A stretch of DNA of 64,000 bases from Ilyomonas sp965199905. GTDB taxonomy: Bacteria > Bacteroidota > Bacteroidia > Chitinophagales > Chitinophagaceae. Both the position numbers and the translations under genes were made by a program. Below the pieces are notes generated by a model. That model made no database searches. It saw only the letters and a program-made list of their open reading frames with translations, and was not told where the DNA came from. Below, piece by piece: positions 52,480 through 61,245 of the stretch (positions are counted from its first letter, which is position 1; each line of letters starts with the position of its first letter). The DNA is taken from the NCBI GenBank assembly GCA_965199905.1, contig OZ241366.1, positions 3,658,001 through 3,722,000 of the forward strand, read 5' to 3'.

Positions 52480-53841
52480 TCATCTCAGCACCATATTTCT
52501 ATCCGCGTCTAATCTTATCAATATAAAAATCAGTATTGTAAATGTAAGCAGCGAAGAGCCGCCATAACTTACCAGCGGCAGGGGAATGCCAACAATCGGG
52601 AACAAGCCGATGGTCATGCAAACATTTATGGTGATGTGCAGAAACAGGATGGCAGCCACACTATACGCATACACACGACTGAACACACTTCGTTGTCGCT
52701 CCGCAATATGAATGATACGGATGAGCAGGAAAAAATAAATCAACAGGAATAATAAGCAACCCGTAAAACCAAACGCTTCGCCAAGCGAGGTGAAAATAAA
52801 ATCGGTATGCTGCTCCGGCACATACTTGCCGCGCGTTTGTGTGCCCTTTAAAAAACCTCTGCCAAACAAGCCGCCGGAACCTATGGCAATCTTACTCTGA
52901 CGCACGTTGTAATCGTCGGGCTTTACCACGTTCTTTTTCGCTGCCTCGGCAGTTTGCGCACTTTTGTTCTGGCTGCAATCATAGTCTTTGCCCACCATAC
53001 TATAAATACGCTGGCTTTGGTAACATTGAAAAATGTTGTTGAAGATATAAGGCACCGCAAACACGGAAATGCCCACACATACAAACCAGATGGCTATGAT
53101 GGCGATAAGCAACCCGAAGCTGCGCTTGATTTTATAACGATATATATACGCTGCTATCAGGGCAATTACAGTAAGGATAATAAAGAGCACGAAAGATGGC
53201 AGAATCAATGTCATTACCACTAAGGCGCCAAAAGCGCCACCAACAATGAGTATCCAGCCTGGCAAACCTTCGCGGTACATAACGATGAAGAAGGCAGCGT
53301 ACACAATGGCGAGACCGGTTTCATTTTGCGCCACAGAAATAACGGCCGGAAGCATAGCAATAACCGCCGCTACAATTTGCGATGACAATTTGCTGAAATT
53401 GAGATCTTGCCGCGACAGGTATTTTGCCAAAGCTAACGCCGCGAATATTTTACAAAGCTCCGCCGGCTGCAGGTTGAAGCCTCCGCCCAGCGGAATCCAG
53501 CTTTTACTTCCGTTGATGCTTTTACCAATAATAAATGTGGCCAGCATAAGCAAGATGCCAAACACGTAAAAAAGATTGGCAAATGCTGTGTACAGCTTAC
53601 TATCGCTTAAAAGGATAAACGTAGCTACCACAATACAAATCCCTGTAAAAAGGATTTGCTTGCTGTAGTTGGTTTGTCCCGAAAAGAAAGAAGAAAAAGC
53701 CTGGTCGTCCGGGTTGTACTCCACCATATAAATGCAGAGGATACCCATGCATACCAAAAATGCATAAATGGCAATAGTAATCCAGTCAATACCTTTCGAA
53801 ATTGACTTATTACCGTACGAAGTGTAAGAGAGCGTGCTCAT
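52480..53841 (-). CDS. rodA: Rod-shape peptidoglycan glycosyltransferase RodA
   Basis: 453 aa. FtsW/RodA/SpoVE (SEDS) family with about ten helices. Signatures: INGSKSWIPLGGGFNLQPAE, LCKIFAALALAKYLSRQ, QNETGLAIVYAAFFIVMYRE, KIAIGSGGLFGRGFLKGTQ, PEQHTDFIFTSLGEAFGFTG and NVCMTIGLFPIVGIPLPLVS, YGGSSLLT. The large periplasmic loop contains a 30-residue insert (QCYQSQRIYSMVGKDYDCSQ). It polymerises lipid II with PBP2. Starts 2 bp after the PBP2 gene. Confidence 0.96.
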   Translation of the reverse strand: MSTLSYTSYGNKSISKGIDWITIAIYAFLVCMGILCIYMVEYNPDDQAFSSFFSGQTNYSKQILFTGICIVVATFILLSDSKLYTAFANLFYVFGILLMLATFIIGKSINGSKSWIPLGGGFNLQPAELCKIFAALALAKYLSRQDLNFSKLSSQIVAAVIAMLPAVISVAQNETGLAIVYAAFFIVMYREGLPGWILIVGGAFGALVVMTLILPSFVLFIILTVIALIAAYIYRYKIKRSFGLLIAIIAIWFVCVGISVFAVPYIFNNIFQCYQSQRIYSMVGKDYDCSQNKSAQTAEAAKKNVVKPDDYNVRQSKIAIGSGGLFGRGFLKGTQTRGKYVPEQHTDFIFTSLGEAFGFTGCLLFLLIYFFLLIRIIHIAERQRSVFSRVYAYSVAAILFLHITINVCMTIGLFPIVGIPLPLVSYGGSSLLTFTILIFILIRLDADRNMVLR

Positions 53842-53843
53842 AA

Positions 53844-55946
53844 TTATTTATTGTTCGGGTTAGGTTTTCTGCGCGGGTCGTCGGCTGGCGTTGTGTCTGG
53901 CGACACCTTCGTTTTAGGTAATTGTTCATTGCCCTGCGATGAATCTTTGCGGTTTGGCTCAGCTTCGGGGTCAAAAATAACCTTGCGGTTGTCCATGTTG
54001 TTTTCCAGCTTCATATTCGGGATGGTATCGGTTTTTACAGAACTTGCCAGCTTTGCCGCCTTCGCTGAATCTTTTGCATAATACCAATGCTTGATGGCGG
54101 CTGGTATCAGGTCGGCGCTGGCTACGCGCTCTACTTCTTTCAGGCGGTCGGTGGCAATGGTGTCGTTCAGGTATTTTTCCATCATAAAAGCAGCTATCGG
54201 TCCTGCCCAGGTGGCTCCATAACCGGCGTTCTCTACCACAACAGCTACCGCTATTTGCGGATTCTCTTCCGGCGCATACGCTACGAATATGGAGTGATTT
54301 TTACCATGCGGGTTTTGCGCCGTACCCGTTTTTGCGCAAAAACTTATACCCGGCACTTTAATATGAGACGCCGTACCAATAACGGTAACATCGTGCATGC
54401 CTTCGTGAATGGCAGCATACGAGCTGTCATCTATGTTGGTGGTTTTATGCTTCGTGCGGTATTTGTTGAAGAAAGAAGTATCCGCTACCGTTTCATTCTC
54501 TACACTGTCTACAAAGTGAGGAATAAAGTAAGTGCCGCCGTTGGCAATGATAGCCATCAGGTTGGCAAGCTGCAACGGCGTTGCCAGCATTCTATCCTGC
54601 CCGATGCCCAGTGTTTCGTTGAAACAACTGCCCCATTTGTTATTGCCATAATCACGGTTATAGCCTGATGTGTCGGGAACTTTGCCGGGGTCTTCGCTTG
54701 GTAAATCAACGCCCAGGCGATGACCCATGCCGAAGGCATTCATGTATTCTTTCCACTTCATGTATCCTATGCGCGGGTTAGCATACTTGGGATTGTCTAC
54801 CGCAAGCCGGTAGGCATTTACAAAATAAGAGTTGCAGGAATTGGCAAGTGCTATGCGCAGATCGCGGGCATGACCGCCGCCGCTGTGCGTACACTTAACC
54901 CGAACACCGCAGGCTACATAAGCACCACCGCAAGGGTAGCCGTAGGAAGGCGTAATTAACCCTTCGTCCAAAGCTATCAAACCACCCAATGGCTTAAAGG
55001 TAGAACCCGGCGGGTACATGCCTTTAATGGCGCGGTTGAAGAGTGGCTTTGCGGTGTCGAGAAACATGCGGCTGAAATTTTTGCGCCGTTGCGCACCGGT
55101 TAGCTCCTGCGGGTCGTAGGAAGGACCGGAAGCCATGGCGATGATGCTGCCCGTTTTTGGATTGATGGCTACGGCGCTGCCGATTTTATTTGCCAGCAAT
55201 TTTTCGGCAAGCTTTTGCACATCCACATCTACGCCGGTATAGAGGTTGCGGCCGGCAATGGCAGCGGTATCAAAAGCGCCTTTTTCGTAGCTGCCTACAA
55301 TGCGTGCATGGTTATCGCGAATGAGGTGCTTAACGCCACGCTGCCCCATGAGTATTTTCTCGTAGGTTTTTTCAAGACCCGCCAGCCCGGCATAGTCGCC
55401 CTGGTCGTAGCCTTCGCCGGCATGCTTGCGTAGAAAAGCGGTATCTACCTCGCCGATATAACCAAGCATTTGCGCGCCTACATGGTAGGGATAACTGCGG
55501 ATGGGCCGCTCCTGCAATACAAAGCCGGGAAACTTATACATGTTCTCGTTGAGCCGTGCATATTTTTCGGGGCTTAACAGCGCCTCGAACGTGCCGGCTT
55601 TGTAACGCGAATTTTTATAAATACTGGTGAGGATGCGCTTGTGATATTCTGCCGTATCGATGCCGAGTATGGCGCACATAGAAGCCGTATCTGCCCCTTT
55701 TGCTTCGCCGGGTGTTACGAGCAGGTCGTACATCACCGTGTTTTCGAGGATGGCGCGGCGCTTCCGGTCGTAGATGATTCCACGATCGGGGTACACCACT
55801 TTGCGGTAAATGGCGTTGAGGTTTGCCTGGTCTATGTATTCCGTCGACAGCAACTGCAAATGCACGAGCTGACCAACGATGACTACAAGCACGGTAATAA
55901 ATATGATCTGCACTATGCGGCTTCTCGCCTCGTTATAAACCCTCAT
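53844..55946 (-). CDS. mrdA: Penicillin-binding protein 2
   Basis: 700 aa. One N-terminal helix (RIVQIIFITVLVVIVGQLVH), PBP dimerisation domain (YPDRGIIYDRKRRAILENTV), then transpeptidase: S315TFK (YPPGSTFKPLGG), S370CN (ALANSCNSYFVNAY), K539TG (FCAKTGTAQNPHGKNHSIFV). A Cys/His cluster at 339-358 (CGGAYVACGVRVKCTHSGGG) matches the zinc-like loop of PBP2. A 60-residue charged Asp/Pro tail follows the catalytic domain. It cross-links lateral wall peptidoglycan together with RodA. mreB/C/D are not upstream in this window. Confidence 0.96.
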   Translation of the reverse strand: MRVYNEARSRIVQIIFITVLVVIVGQLVHLQLLSTEYIDQANLNAIYRKVVYPDRGIIYDRKRRAILENTVMYDLLVTPGEAKGADTASMCAILGIDTAEYHKRILTSIYKNSRYKAGTFEALLSPEKYARLNENMYKFPGFVLQERPIRSYPYHVGAQMLGYIGEVDTAFLRKHAGEGYDQGDYAGLAGLEKTYEKILMGQRGVKHLIRDNHARIVGSYEKGAFDTAAIAGRNLYTGVDVDVQKLAEKLLANKIGSAVAINPKTGSIIAMASGPSYDPQELTGAQRRKNFSRMFLDTAKPLFNRAIKGMYPPGSTFKPLGGLIALDEGLITPSYGYPCGGAYVACGVRVKCTHSGGGHARDLRIALANSCNSYFVNAYRLAVDNPKYANPRIGYMKWKEYMNAFGMGHRLGVDLPSEDPGKVPDTSGYNRDYGNNKWGSCFNETLGIGQDRMLATPLQLANLMAIIANGGTYFIPHFVDSVENETVADTSFFNKYRTKHKTTNIDDSSYAAIHEGMHDVTVIGTASHIKVPGISFCAKTGTAQNPHGKNHSIFVAYAPEENPQIAVAVVVENAGYGATWAGPIAAFMMEKYLNDTIATDRLKEVERVASADLIPAAIKHWYYAKDSAKAAKLASSVKTDTIPNMKLENNMDNRKVIFDPEAEPNRKDSSQGNEQLPKTKVSPDTTPADDPRRKPNPNNK

Positions 55947-56680
55947 GTAAGTATTGAAAATAGAAAGGTGAACTGGTTATAAATCTGCCCCACAAAATTG
56001 CTGTTTCGAAGCACACCAGTATAACGCGGGTATAAAAATTTATTTTAAAAAGAAATAGGAATATTATGCACAGGGGGTTGGCAGATGACAGATGATAGTT
56101 GACAGTTGGTAATTGATAATTGGTGGTTGATTGTATCGGCTGCTTTGGGTGATGTTTTGGTTTGAAAATAATCTGTCGGGCTGGTTGGAGATAGTTATGA
56201 ACTTTTGACTATTGGTATGTTCCCGGTGAAAAGTATGGATAACGGCAGTAATGAATGCGGCAGAATGAGACAGCGTTAGGTGGAAATGGTAAGCGGGACC
56301 GAAGAGTAAGCGCAAATACCCGGAAGGAATAAAAAAGTGTGATGTGAATAAGGCAGCACGCGGGAAATGCGAACGGCATTTGGTGATTGGGATTTGTCGG
56401 TTGTAAAAAAAACGTAGTGTTTTATAGCTGAAAGACAGAAGCCTTTGGGGAGAGAATGTTGGGAGGAAGGAGTGTGTTTACTGTGGTGTGCGGGATGGGG
56501 GCGCAAGCTGGTTTTGATGAATTGGTTATCTTTCTGTAATGAATGTCTTTTGCTCTTTGTGTTAAAAAGAGAGTGCAATTGCCCCACATTTTACTTCACT
56601 TTATATACAGCCGCCACCTGAATTAACTTTTTTGCACGGTGATTGCTTACCGGTTTTGAGGTAAATGGTAATTTTGTTTT
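55947..56680. other. Long intergenic region between mrdA and the LON-domain gene
   Basis: No credible gene on either strand. It contains a short word-repeat tract at 56080-56140 (GATGACAGATGATAGTTGAC, AGTTGGTAATTGATAATTGG) of the GATAATTG type that is frequent between Bacteroidota genes. The TAATTTTG at 56669-56676 looks like a -7 element but is too near the ATG at 56681 unless the transcript is almost leaderless. Confidence 0.4.
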
Positions 56681-57322
56681 ATGATCAATTTTGTTCCCAT
56701 TTTTCCGTTGGAGATCGTGGTGTACCCGGGTGAACAACTGAATTTACACATTTTTGAAGAGCGCTATAAGCAACTGATTAGCGAGTGTATTGCCGAAAAG
56801 AAGCCGTTTGGTATACCCACCGTGCTGAAAAGTAATATGGCTGAAATGGGCACGCTGGTGCAGATAACGGAAGTGGCGGCGGTGCACCCCGATGGTAAAA
56901 TGGACATTCGTACAGAGGGCATAAAAGTGTTTCGCATACTGGAAGTGATTAAAAATATTCCTGATAAACTATACAGCGGTGCTATTGTAGACTACCCTGA
57001 AAATGGCGAGGTGCCGCACATAAAGATGATGCAGCGTGTAATAGGCAGCCTGCGCGAACTGCATAAGCTGTTGAAGGTGACGAAAGACTTTAAGAAGCCT
57101 GATAGCGAGCTGCGGAGTTATGATATTGCACATCATGCCGGCATGTCGCTGGAAGAAGAATATGAACTGCTCGGGCTGCTGCGCGAAGACCAGCGGCTGG
57201 AGTATTTGAAGCGTCACCTGAAGAAAGTGCTGCCTGCGGTGCAGGGTGCGGAAATGTTGAAGGAGCGTGTGCAACTGAACGGGCACTTTAAGGAGTTGAA
57301 GGGGTTTGATCTGAACTTTTAG
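56681..57322 (+). CDS. LON substrate-binding-domain protein
   Basis: 213 aa. INFVPIFPLEIVVYPGEQLN, LHIFEERYKQLISECIAEKK, GTLVQITEVAAVHPDGKMDI and GIKVFRILEV are the Lon N-terminal (PUA-like) domain without protease or ATPase parts. Residues about 110-213 are helical and charged. Stand-alone LON-domain proteins are common in Bacteroidota; function unknown. Convergent with the Uma2-type gene, 4 bp apart. Confidence 0.88.
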   Translation: MINFVPIFPLEIVVYPGEQLNLHIFEERYKQLISECIAEKKPFGIPTVLKSNMAEMGTLVQITEVAAVHPDGKMDIRTEGIKVFRILEVIKNIPDKLYSGAIVDYPENGEVPHIKMMQRVIGSLRELHKLLKVTKDFKKPDSELRSYDIAHHAGMSLEEEYELLGLLREDQRLEYLKRHLKKVLPAVQGAEMLKERVQLNGHFKELKGFDLNF

Positions 57323-57326
57323 CGGG

Positions 57327-57980
57327 TTACGATTGCCAGATTTGTTGTAGCGCTTCACGGTTTTCCTGCTCGTTAAATATGGCTTTCACTTCTACTGTGA
57401 AACCAATAAGGGTTACGCTGGAAACAGGACCTGCTTTTCCTTTAAATTCTAATTCGTACCTATTATTTACAAGAAGATATTGCTCTAACATTTGGTTTAA
57501 AGGATCTAATAACCAATACTCCTGCACGCCATGTAAGGCATAATCAATAAATTTTACGCCACGGTCGTTTTTTTCAGTTGACGGTGAAAGAACTTCTACG
57601 ATAAGATCAGGTGCGGGAAAGAGCATCTGATTTTCTGTGAAAGATTCTGCTTTATTTTTTTTAAAAAAAACAATATCCGGTTCATAACTGTTGCGGGTGA
57701 GATGAATCATTACTTTTTCCGTAAATGCACTTCCTATATCATGTCTGGTTGCAAAGGAATGTATCAGGGAGAATAATCTTGCTGATGCGCCGGCATGCCT
57801 GAGTTTCACAGGAGAATGCATAATAATCTCTCCATTAATAAATTCGGATTTATCATTTTCTGTAATAATATTATAAAACTCATCGCGCTTTTTGTTTTCT
57901 TCTTCTAAAATCTGGTTCAATTCATTCACCAGTGATTTCAGATTCGGCTTTCGCCTGAGCTCTTCAATAATTGCATCCAT
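57327..57980 (-). CDS. Uma2-family (DUF820) putative restriction-fold nuclease
   Basis: 217 aa. N-terminal 30 residues form a charged helix (LVNELNQILEEENKKRDEFY); then the PD-(D/E)xK core: EFINGEIIMHSPVKLRHAGA, SARLFSLIHSF, YEPDIVFFKK, FPAPDLIVEVLSPSTEKND, KFIDYALHGVQEYWLLDPLN. The E-V-L-S-P-S-T and PD-IVEV elements are the Uma2 active-site pattern. The role of these frequent solitary proteins is unknown. Its start is 91 bp from the divergent coaX start. Confidence 0.9.
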   Translation of the reverse strand: MDAIIEELRRKPNLKSLVNELNQILEEENKKRDEFYNIITENDKSEFINGEIIMHSPVKLRHAGASARLFSLIHSFATRHDIGSAFTEKVMIHLTRNSYEPDIVFFKKNKAESFTENQMLFPAPDLIVEVLSPSTEKNDRGVKFIDYALHGVQEYWLLDPLNQMLEQYLLVNNRYELEFKGKAGPVSSVTLIGFTVEVKAIFNEQENREALQQIWQS

Positions 57981-58071
57981 TTTTGACCGCTTTACGGATT
58001 TTAAAATTACACTTTTTCGCTTAAAAACAACAAGCTTTTATTCCTCTACCTTAGCAGCCTGTTCTATGGTT

Positions 58072-58797
58072 ATGAAAACGACGCTTTGTTTTGATTTTGG
58101 CAATACGCGGCTTAAATGCGCTATTTTTTTTGGAGATAAACTGCATGAAGTAGTAGTGCTGGAAAACGACAGCGCAGAAATCATTGATAAGCTGTTGCAG
58201 CGGCATTATCCTGAAAAAACAATACTCTCCTCAGTCATTAATCACCCGCCGGAAGTAGAGGAATTGTTAGCCAAGGAAACATCGTTTCATAAGCTATCTT
58301 ATAAAAGCAAACTGCCTTTTACCACGCCCGTTGGCAAGCCGGAAACCATTGGTGCCGACAGGCTGGCGCTGGCAGCGGCGGGAGTTCGTTTTTACCCAAA
58401 AAAACACAACCTTGTAATAGCTTTAGGCTCGTGCATTACTTACAACTTCATCAATAAGTTTGGTGAGTTTTTAGGCGGCGCTATTTCGCCCGGTATGGAA
58501 ATGCGTTTTAAGGCTATGCACGACCACACGGCACTGCTGCCAATGGTAGAGCCGCAATGGAATTTCCCCTTGATCGGCTACGATACAAAGACCAATTTAT
58601 TAAGCGGGGTGATATTCGGAATTAGCAAGGAAATTGACGGTTTCATCAATGCATACACATTGAAATACAGGAACTTTAACGTGCATTTAACCGGGGGTAA
58701 TATGCCTTTCTTCGAGCCGCATCTTGAAAACAAGATATTTGCAGACCCTTATTTTTTATATAAAGGTTTGTATGCAATCAGTGAAGAGAATAATTAA
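58072..58797 (+). CDS. coaX: Type III pantothenate kinase
   Basis: 241 aa from the ATG at 58072, or 243 from 58066; the upstream frame is not part of the family. P-loop-like DFGNTRLKCAIF at the start, GKPETIGADRLALAAAG (pantothenate and catalytic Asp), GGAISPGMEMRFKAMHDHTA, LTGG near the end. At the second phosphate and cation loop, where many members have D-x-G-T, this one has VIALGSCITYNF, so the Asp is Ala. It phosphorylates pantothenate in CoA synthesis. Its last 26 bp overlap the next gene's start. Confidence 0.9.
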   Translation: MKTTLCFDFGNTRLKCAIFFGDKLHEVVVLENDSAEIIDKLLQRHYPEKTILSSVINHPPEVEELLAKETSFHKLSYKSKLPFTTPVGKPETIGADRLALAAAGVRFYPKKHNLVIALGSCITYNFINKFGEFLGGAISPGMEMRFKAMHDHTALLPMVEPQWNFPLIGYDTKTNLLSGVIFGISKEIDGFINAYTLKYRNFNVHLTGGNMPFFEPHLENKIFADPYFLYKGLYAISEENN

Positions 58798-60154
58798 TTA
58801 TACTATCGTTTTTATTTCAATCCTATTTCCGGTTTCACGCCTTTTTTCGCAGGAAAATTCGCCTTATTCACGCTATGGCATTGGTGATTTATACCCTACG
58901 CAAACCATTGCTGTAAGAGGGTTGGGTGGTTTATCGGCTGCTTACTCCGATGGCAGAACGCTAAACACAGATAACCCGGCTTCGTACGGCGATATGAAAT
59001 CGCTGGCGAATGGTGGGCTTTTTACTTTTGATGTGGGCGTGAGTATCGATTCACGCACATTGCACAGAGAGGCGCCGGTAGACAAATACAACTCTGTCAA
59101 TTTTATTCCTTCTTACCTGTTGCTTGGCTTTCCATTAAGTAAAAAGCACCTTGGTATGGTGATAGGACTAAAGCCCATTTCGCGTATCAATTACAGCATT
59201 CAAAAAAATGAATTGGGAGTTGTTGATAGCATTACAACGCTTTACAATGGAAGCGGCGGGTTAAACCAGGCTTTTATCGGCATTGGTAAACGCTGGGGCG
59301 GTTTTAGTGTAGGCGTAAATGGCGGCTACCTGTTTGGCAGAAAAGAGATTTCGACCAACGTGATAATAGCAGCAACTAATGATACGGTTGGTTATCGTAA
59401 AGGCAGTGTGTCGGGCACAGGAAACTACGGCGGTGTATTTGCCAATGCCGGTGCGCAACTGTCCATCAAGCTGAAAGAAGCCCTGGACAGTACAAGCAGA
59501 ATCAAATCAACTTATGGGCTAACGCTTGGTGTAGCCGGTATGCTGAAGCAGAACCTGAACCTAAGTTCGGATATGCTGAATGAAACTTACGAATACAATT
59601 CTGACGGCGGCATACAACCTTATGATACGGTAAGCTACAGAAGCAGCCCGAACGAAAAAATAAGCCTGCCGATGACGCTGAACGCCGGCATCATGTTTAC
59701 TAAAAACCTGACTTCTACCATCTATAACCTTACGGATAATAAGTGGATGATTGGCGCTGAATACTCGCTTGGCAAATGGGGAAGTGGTTACCAGGTGAAC
59801 AAGCAGACAGATAATGCCATCATAAACAACTGGATGTTTCGCGCAGGTGGCGCTTTAACGCCTGATAATTTCAGTAACGCCTTTTTTGCCCATACCACTT
59901 ACCGCCTTGGCTTATTTACCGGCAAAGATTATATTGATGCCGATGGCAATGGTTTAAAAACAACAGCGGTTACGCTGGGGCTTGGTTTAAAGGTGCGCCA
60001 GCAGCGCTATTCAAATCAGCAGACAACCATAAACCTGGCAGCCGAAATAGGAAAGCGTGGTACAAAAGTTAATAACGTAACCGAGAACTTCTTTAAAATA
60101 TCAGCCGGTTTATCTTTGAGCGATCTCTGGTTTGTTAAGCGCAGGTATGATTAA
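58772..60154 (+). CDS. Outer-membrane barrel protein, FadL/OmpP1-like transporter fold
   Basis: 460 aa from the ATG at 58772; a GTG at 58781 would also work. The leader (INYTIVFISILFPVSRLFSQ) is a signal peptide, then ENSPYSRYGIGDLYPTQTIA, VRGLGGLSAAYSDGRTLNTD, NPASYGDMKSLANGGLFTFD: the N-terminal GxGGxxxAxxDxxxxxxNPA pattern is that of FadL/PorV-type barrels. Many amphipathic strands follow, and the protein ends LSLSDLWFVKRRYD. It lies between coaX (26-bp overlap) and lptC (8-bp overlap), so all three are one operon. Confidence 0.85.
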   Translation: MQSVKRIINYTIVFISILFPVSRLFSQENSPYSRYGIGDLYPTQTIAVRGLGGLSAAYSDGRTLNTDNPASYGDMKSLANGGLFTFDVGVSIDSRTLHREAPVDKYNSVNFIPSYLLLGFPLSKKHLGMVIGLKPISRINYSIQKNELGVVDSITTLYNGSGGLNQAFIGIGKRWGGFSVGVNGGYLFGRKEISTNVIIAATNDTVGYRKGSVSGTGNYGGVFANAGAQLSIKLKEALDSTSRIKSTYGLTLGVAGMLKQNLNLSSDMLNETYEYNSDGGIQPYDTVSYRSSPNEKISLPMTLNAGIMFTKNLTSTIYNLTDNKWMIGAEYSLGKWGSGYQVNKQTDNAIINNWMFRAGGALTPDNFSNAFFAHTTYRLGLFTGKDYIDADGNGLKTTAVTLGLGLKVRQQRYSNQQTTINLAAEIGKRGTKVNNVTENFFKISAGLSLSDLWFVKRRYD

Positions 60155-60722
60155 ACTCATTCAACATACACACTTTACAAAAGCAGTTCTGTTGAGCTGC
60201 TTTTTTATGTGCGCCTGCGAAAATGATATAAGACAGGTAAGAGAATTAAGTGCAAAAAAAACAAGCGTAGAACGAGCTACCGATGTGGAAAGCTACCTGA
60301 GCCAGGATGCTATTGTAAAGGCAAAGCTGACATCGCCGCTGATGCTGCGCATAGAAGCCGATACGCCTCGCACCGAATTTCCTAACACACTGCGGGTTGA
60401 GTTTTATGATGACAGTATAAAAGTAGAAAGTCACCTTTTTGCCAAGTACGGCCGCTATATGCAAAACATGGGTAGAGTGTTGCTGCGCGATAGCGTGGTA
60501 GTGTATAATGTTAAGGGCGACACGATGCGCACTAACGAGCTGTTGTGGGACCAAAATAAAGGTACTTTTTCCACCGATAAGCCCGTTGCTATCCATAATC
60601 ACGACGGCAGCATTATCAACTCAATCGGCATGACGGCCAGGCAGGATCTGGATGATATCAAACTGTTTAAAGTTCAGCCTACCACTTTTCTCCATGTGGC
60701 AGATAGTACGATGCCGCAATAA
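60147..60722 (+). CDS. lptC: LPS export periplasmic/lipoprotein component LptC
   Basis: 191 aa from the ATG at 60147, overlapping the previous stop by 8 bp. Lipobox-like leader ending FFMCAC. Beta-jellyroll part: VKAKLTSPLMLRIEAD, NTLRVEFYDDSIKVESHLFA, RVLLRDSVVVYNVKGDTMRT, ELLWDQNKGTFSTDKPVAIH, GMTARQDLDDIKLFKV. The NELLWDQNKGTFSTDKPV stretch is the LptC signature in Bacteroidota. It forms part of the bridge that carries lipopolysaccharide from the inner to outer membrane. Confidence 0.9.
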   Translation: MIKLIQHTHFTKAVLLSCFFMCACENDIRQVRELSAKKTSVERATDVESYLSQDAIVKAKLTSPLMLRIEADTPRTEFPNTLRVEFYDDSIKVESHLFAKYGRYMQNMGRVLLRDSVVVYNVKGDTMRTNELLWDQNKGTFSTDKPVAIHNHDGSIINSIGMTARQDLDDIKLFKVQPTTFLHVADSTMPQ

Positions 60723-60737
60723 GATGTGATATTATTC

Positions 60738-60873
60738 GCTTAGTAAAAGTTCAATTATTGCCCGGAACCTTGATAGGAGCATTTCTGCGTGTCGAAGCAG
60801 CAGAAATGGCAACAACTGCAGCTTAATAATAGTAGCGACAGACAATGATTACCAAAAATTTCATTGTATTCAA
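60738..60873 (+). repeat. Dispersed intergenic repeat, copy F
   Basis: Plus strand: attcgcttagtaaaagttca, attattgcccggaaccttga, hairpin arms ATTTCTGC (60781-60788) and GCAGAAAT (60800-60807), perfect over 8 bp, loop GTGTCGAAGCA (60789-60799), then gacagacaatgattaccaa. Begins 16 bp after the lptC stop. Orientation of the loop relative to flanks is that of copy A. Confidence 0.85.
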
Positions 60874-60926
60874 ATTGATCCATGACAATTTGATGAGTGT
60901 AAAAACAAAAAGATTTATACGCATAC

Positions 60927-60958
60927 AAAAGCCGCAGCTTATAAAAGCTGCGGCTTTT
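60927..60958. terminator. Bidirectional intrinsic terminator
   Basis: AAAAGCCGCAGCTT (60927-60940), loop ATAA, AAGCTGCGGCTTTT (60945-60958), perfect 14-bp stem with T-runs on both strands. It ends the lptC transcript and the convergent small-protein transcript. Confidence 0.92.
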
Positions 60959-60982
60959 TTTAGAATCAGAAAAGGTAGTTGC

Positions 60983-61144
60983 TTATCCTTTTGTTGAATC
61001 TTTCATTGGTTTCTTTGCTTTGTGCATTGTTGACTTATGCATCGTTTTGTGATGTGTAGTGTCAGACTTCATTTTTCCAGTCTGGGCAAAACTTGCAGAA
61101 GCAATAACAACAGTTGCAGCGAGGAGAGCGAGAATCTTTTTCAT
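60983..61144 (-). CDS. Tiny secreted His/Lys/Met-rich protein
   Basis: 53 aa, starting ATG AAA AAG ATT CTC. Signal peptide MKKILALLAATVVIASASFA then Q, giving a mature peptide of about 32 residues: TGKMKSDTTHHKTMHKSTMH and KAKKPMKDSTKG. It is very basic, with four His and four Met, a composition seen in small metal-handling or cell-envelope peptides. Similar leader-plus-short-tail proteins are frequent in this phylum. Terminator immediately downstream supports real expression. Function unknown; metal binding is a guess from composition. Confidence 0.75.
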   Translation of the reverse strand: MKKILALLAATVVIASASFAQTGKMKSDTTHHKTMHKSTMHKAKKPMKDSTKG

Positions 61145-61245
61145 AAATGATAAATTATGTGCCTGCCAGACTGCAACGTTTATCGCTGGTTTAAAGGAAA
61201 AAATAAAAAAAATTCCTTTTGCATTTCTTTTGCATATAGCCCCAA

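Noticed and set aside
56276..56587. 103-aa minus-strand ORF upstream of the LON-domain gene
   Set aside because: Low-complexity His/Ser composition and no ribosome site or family pattern.
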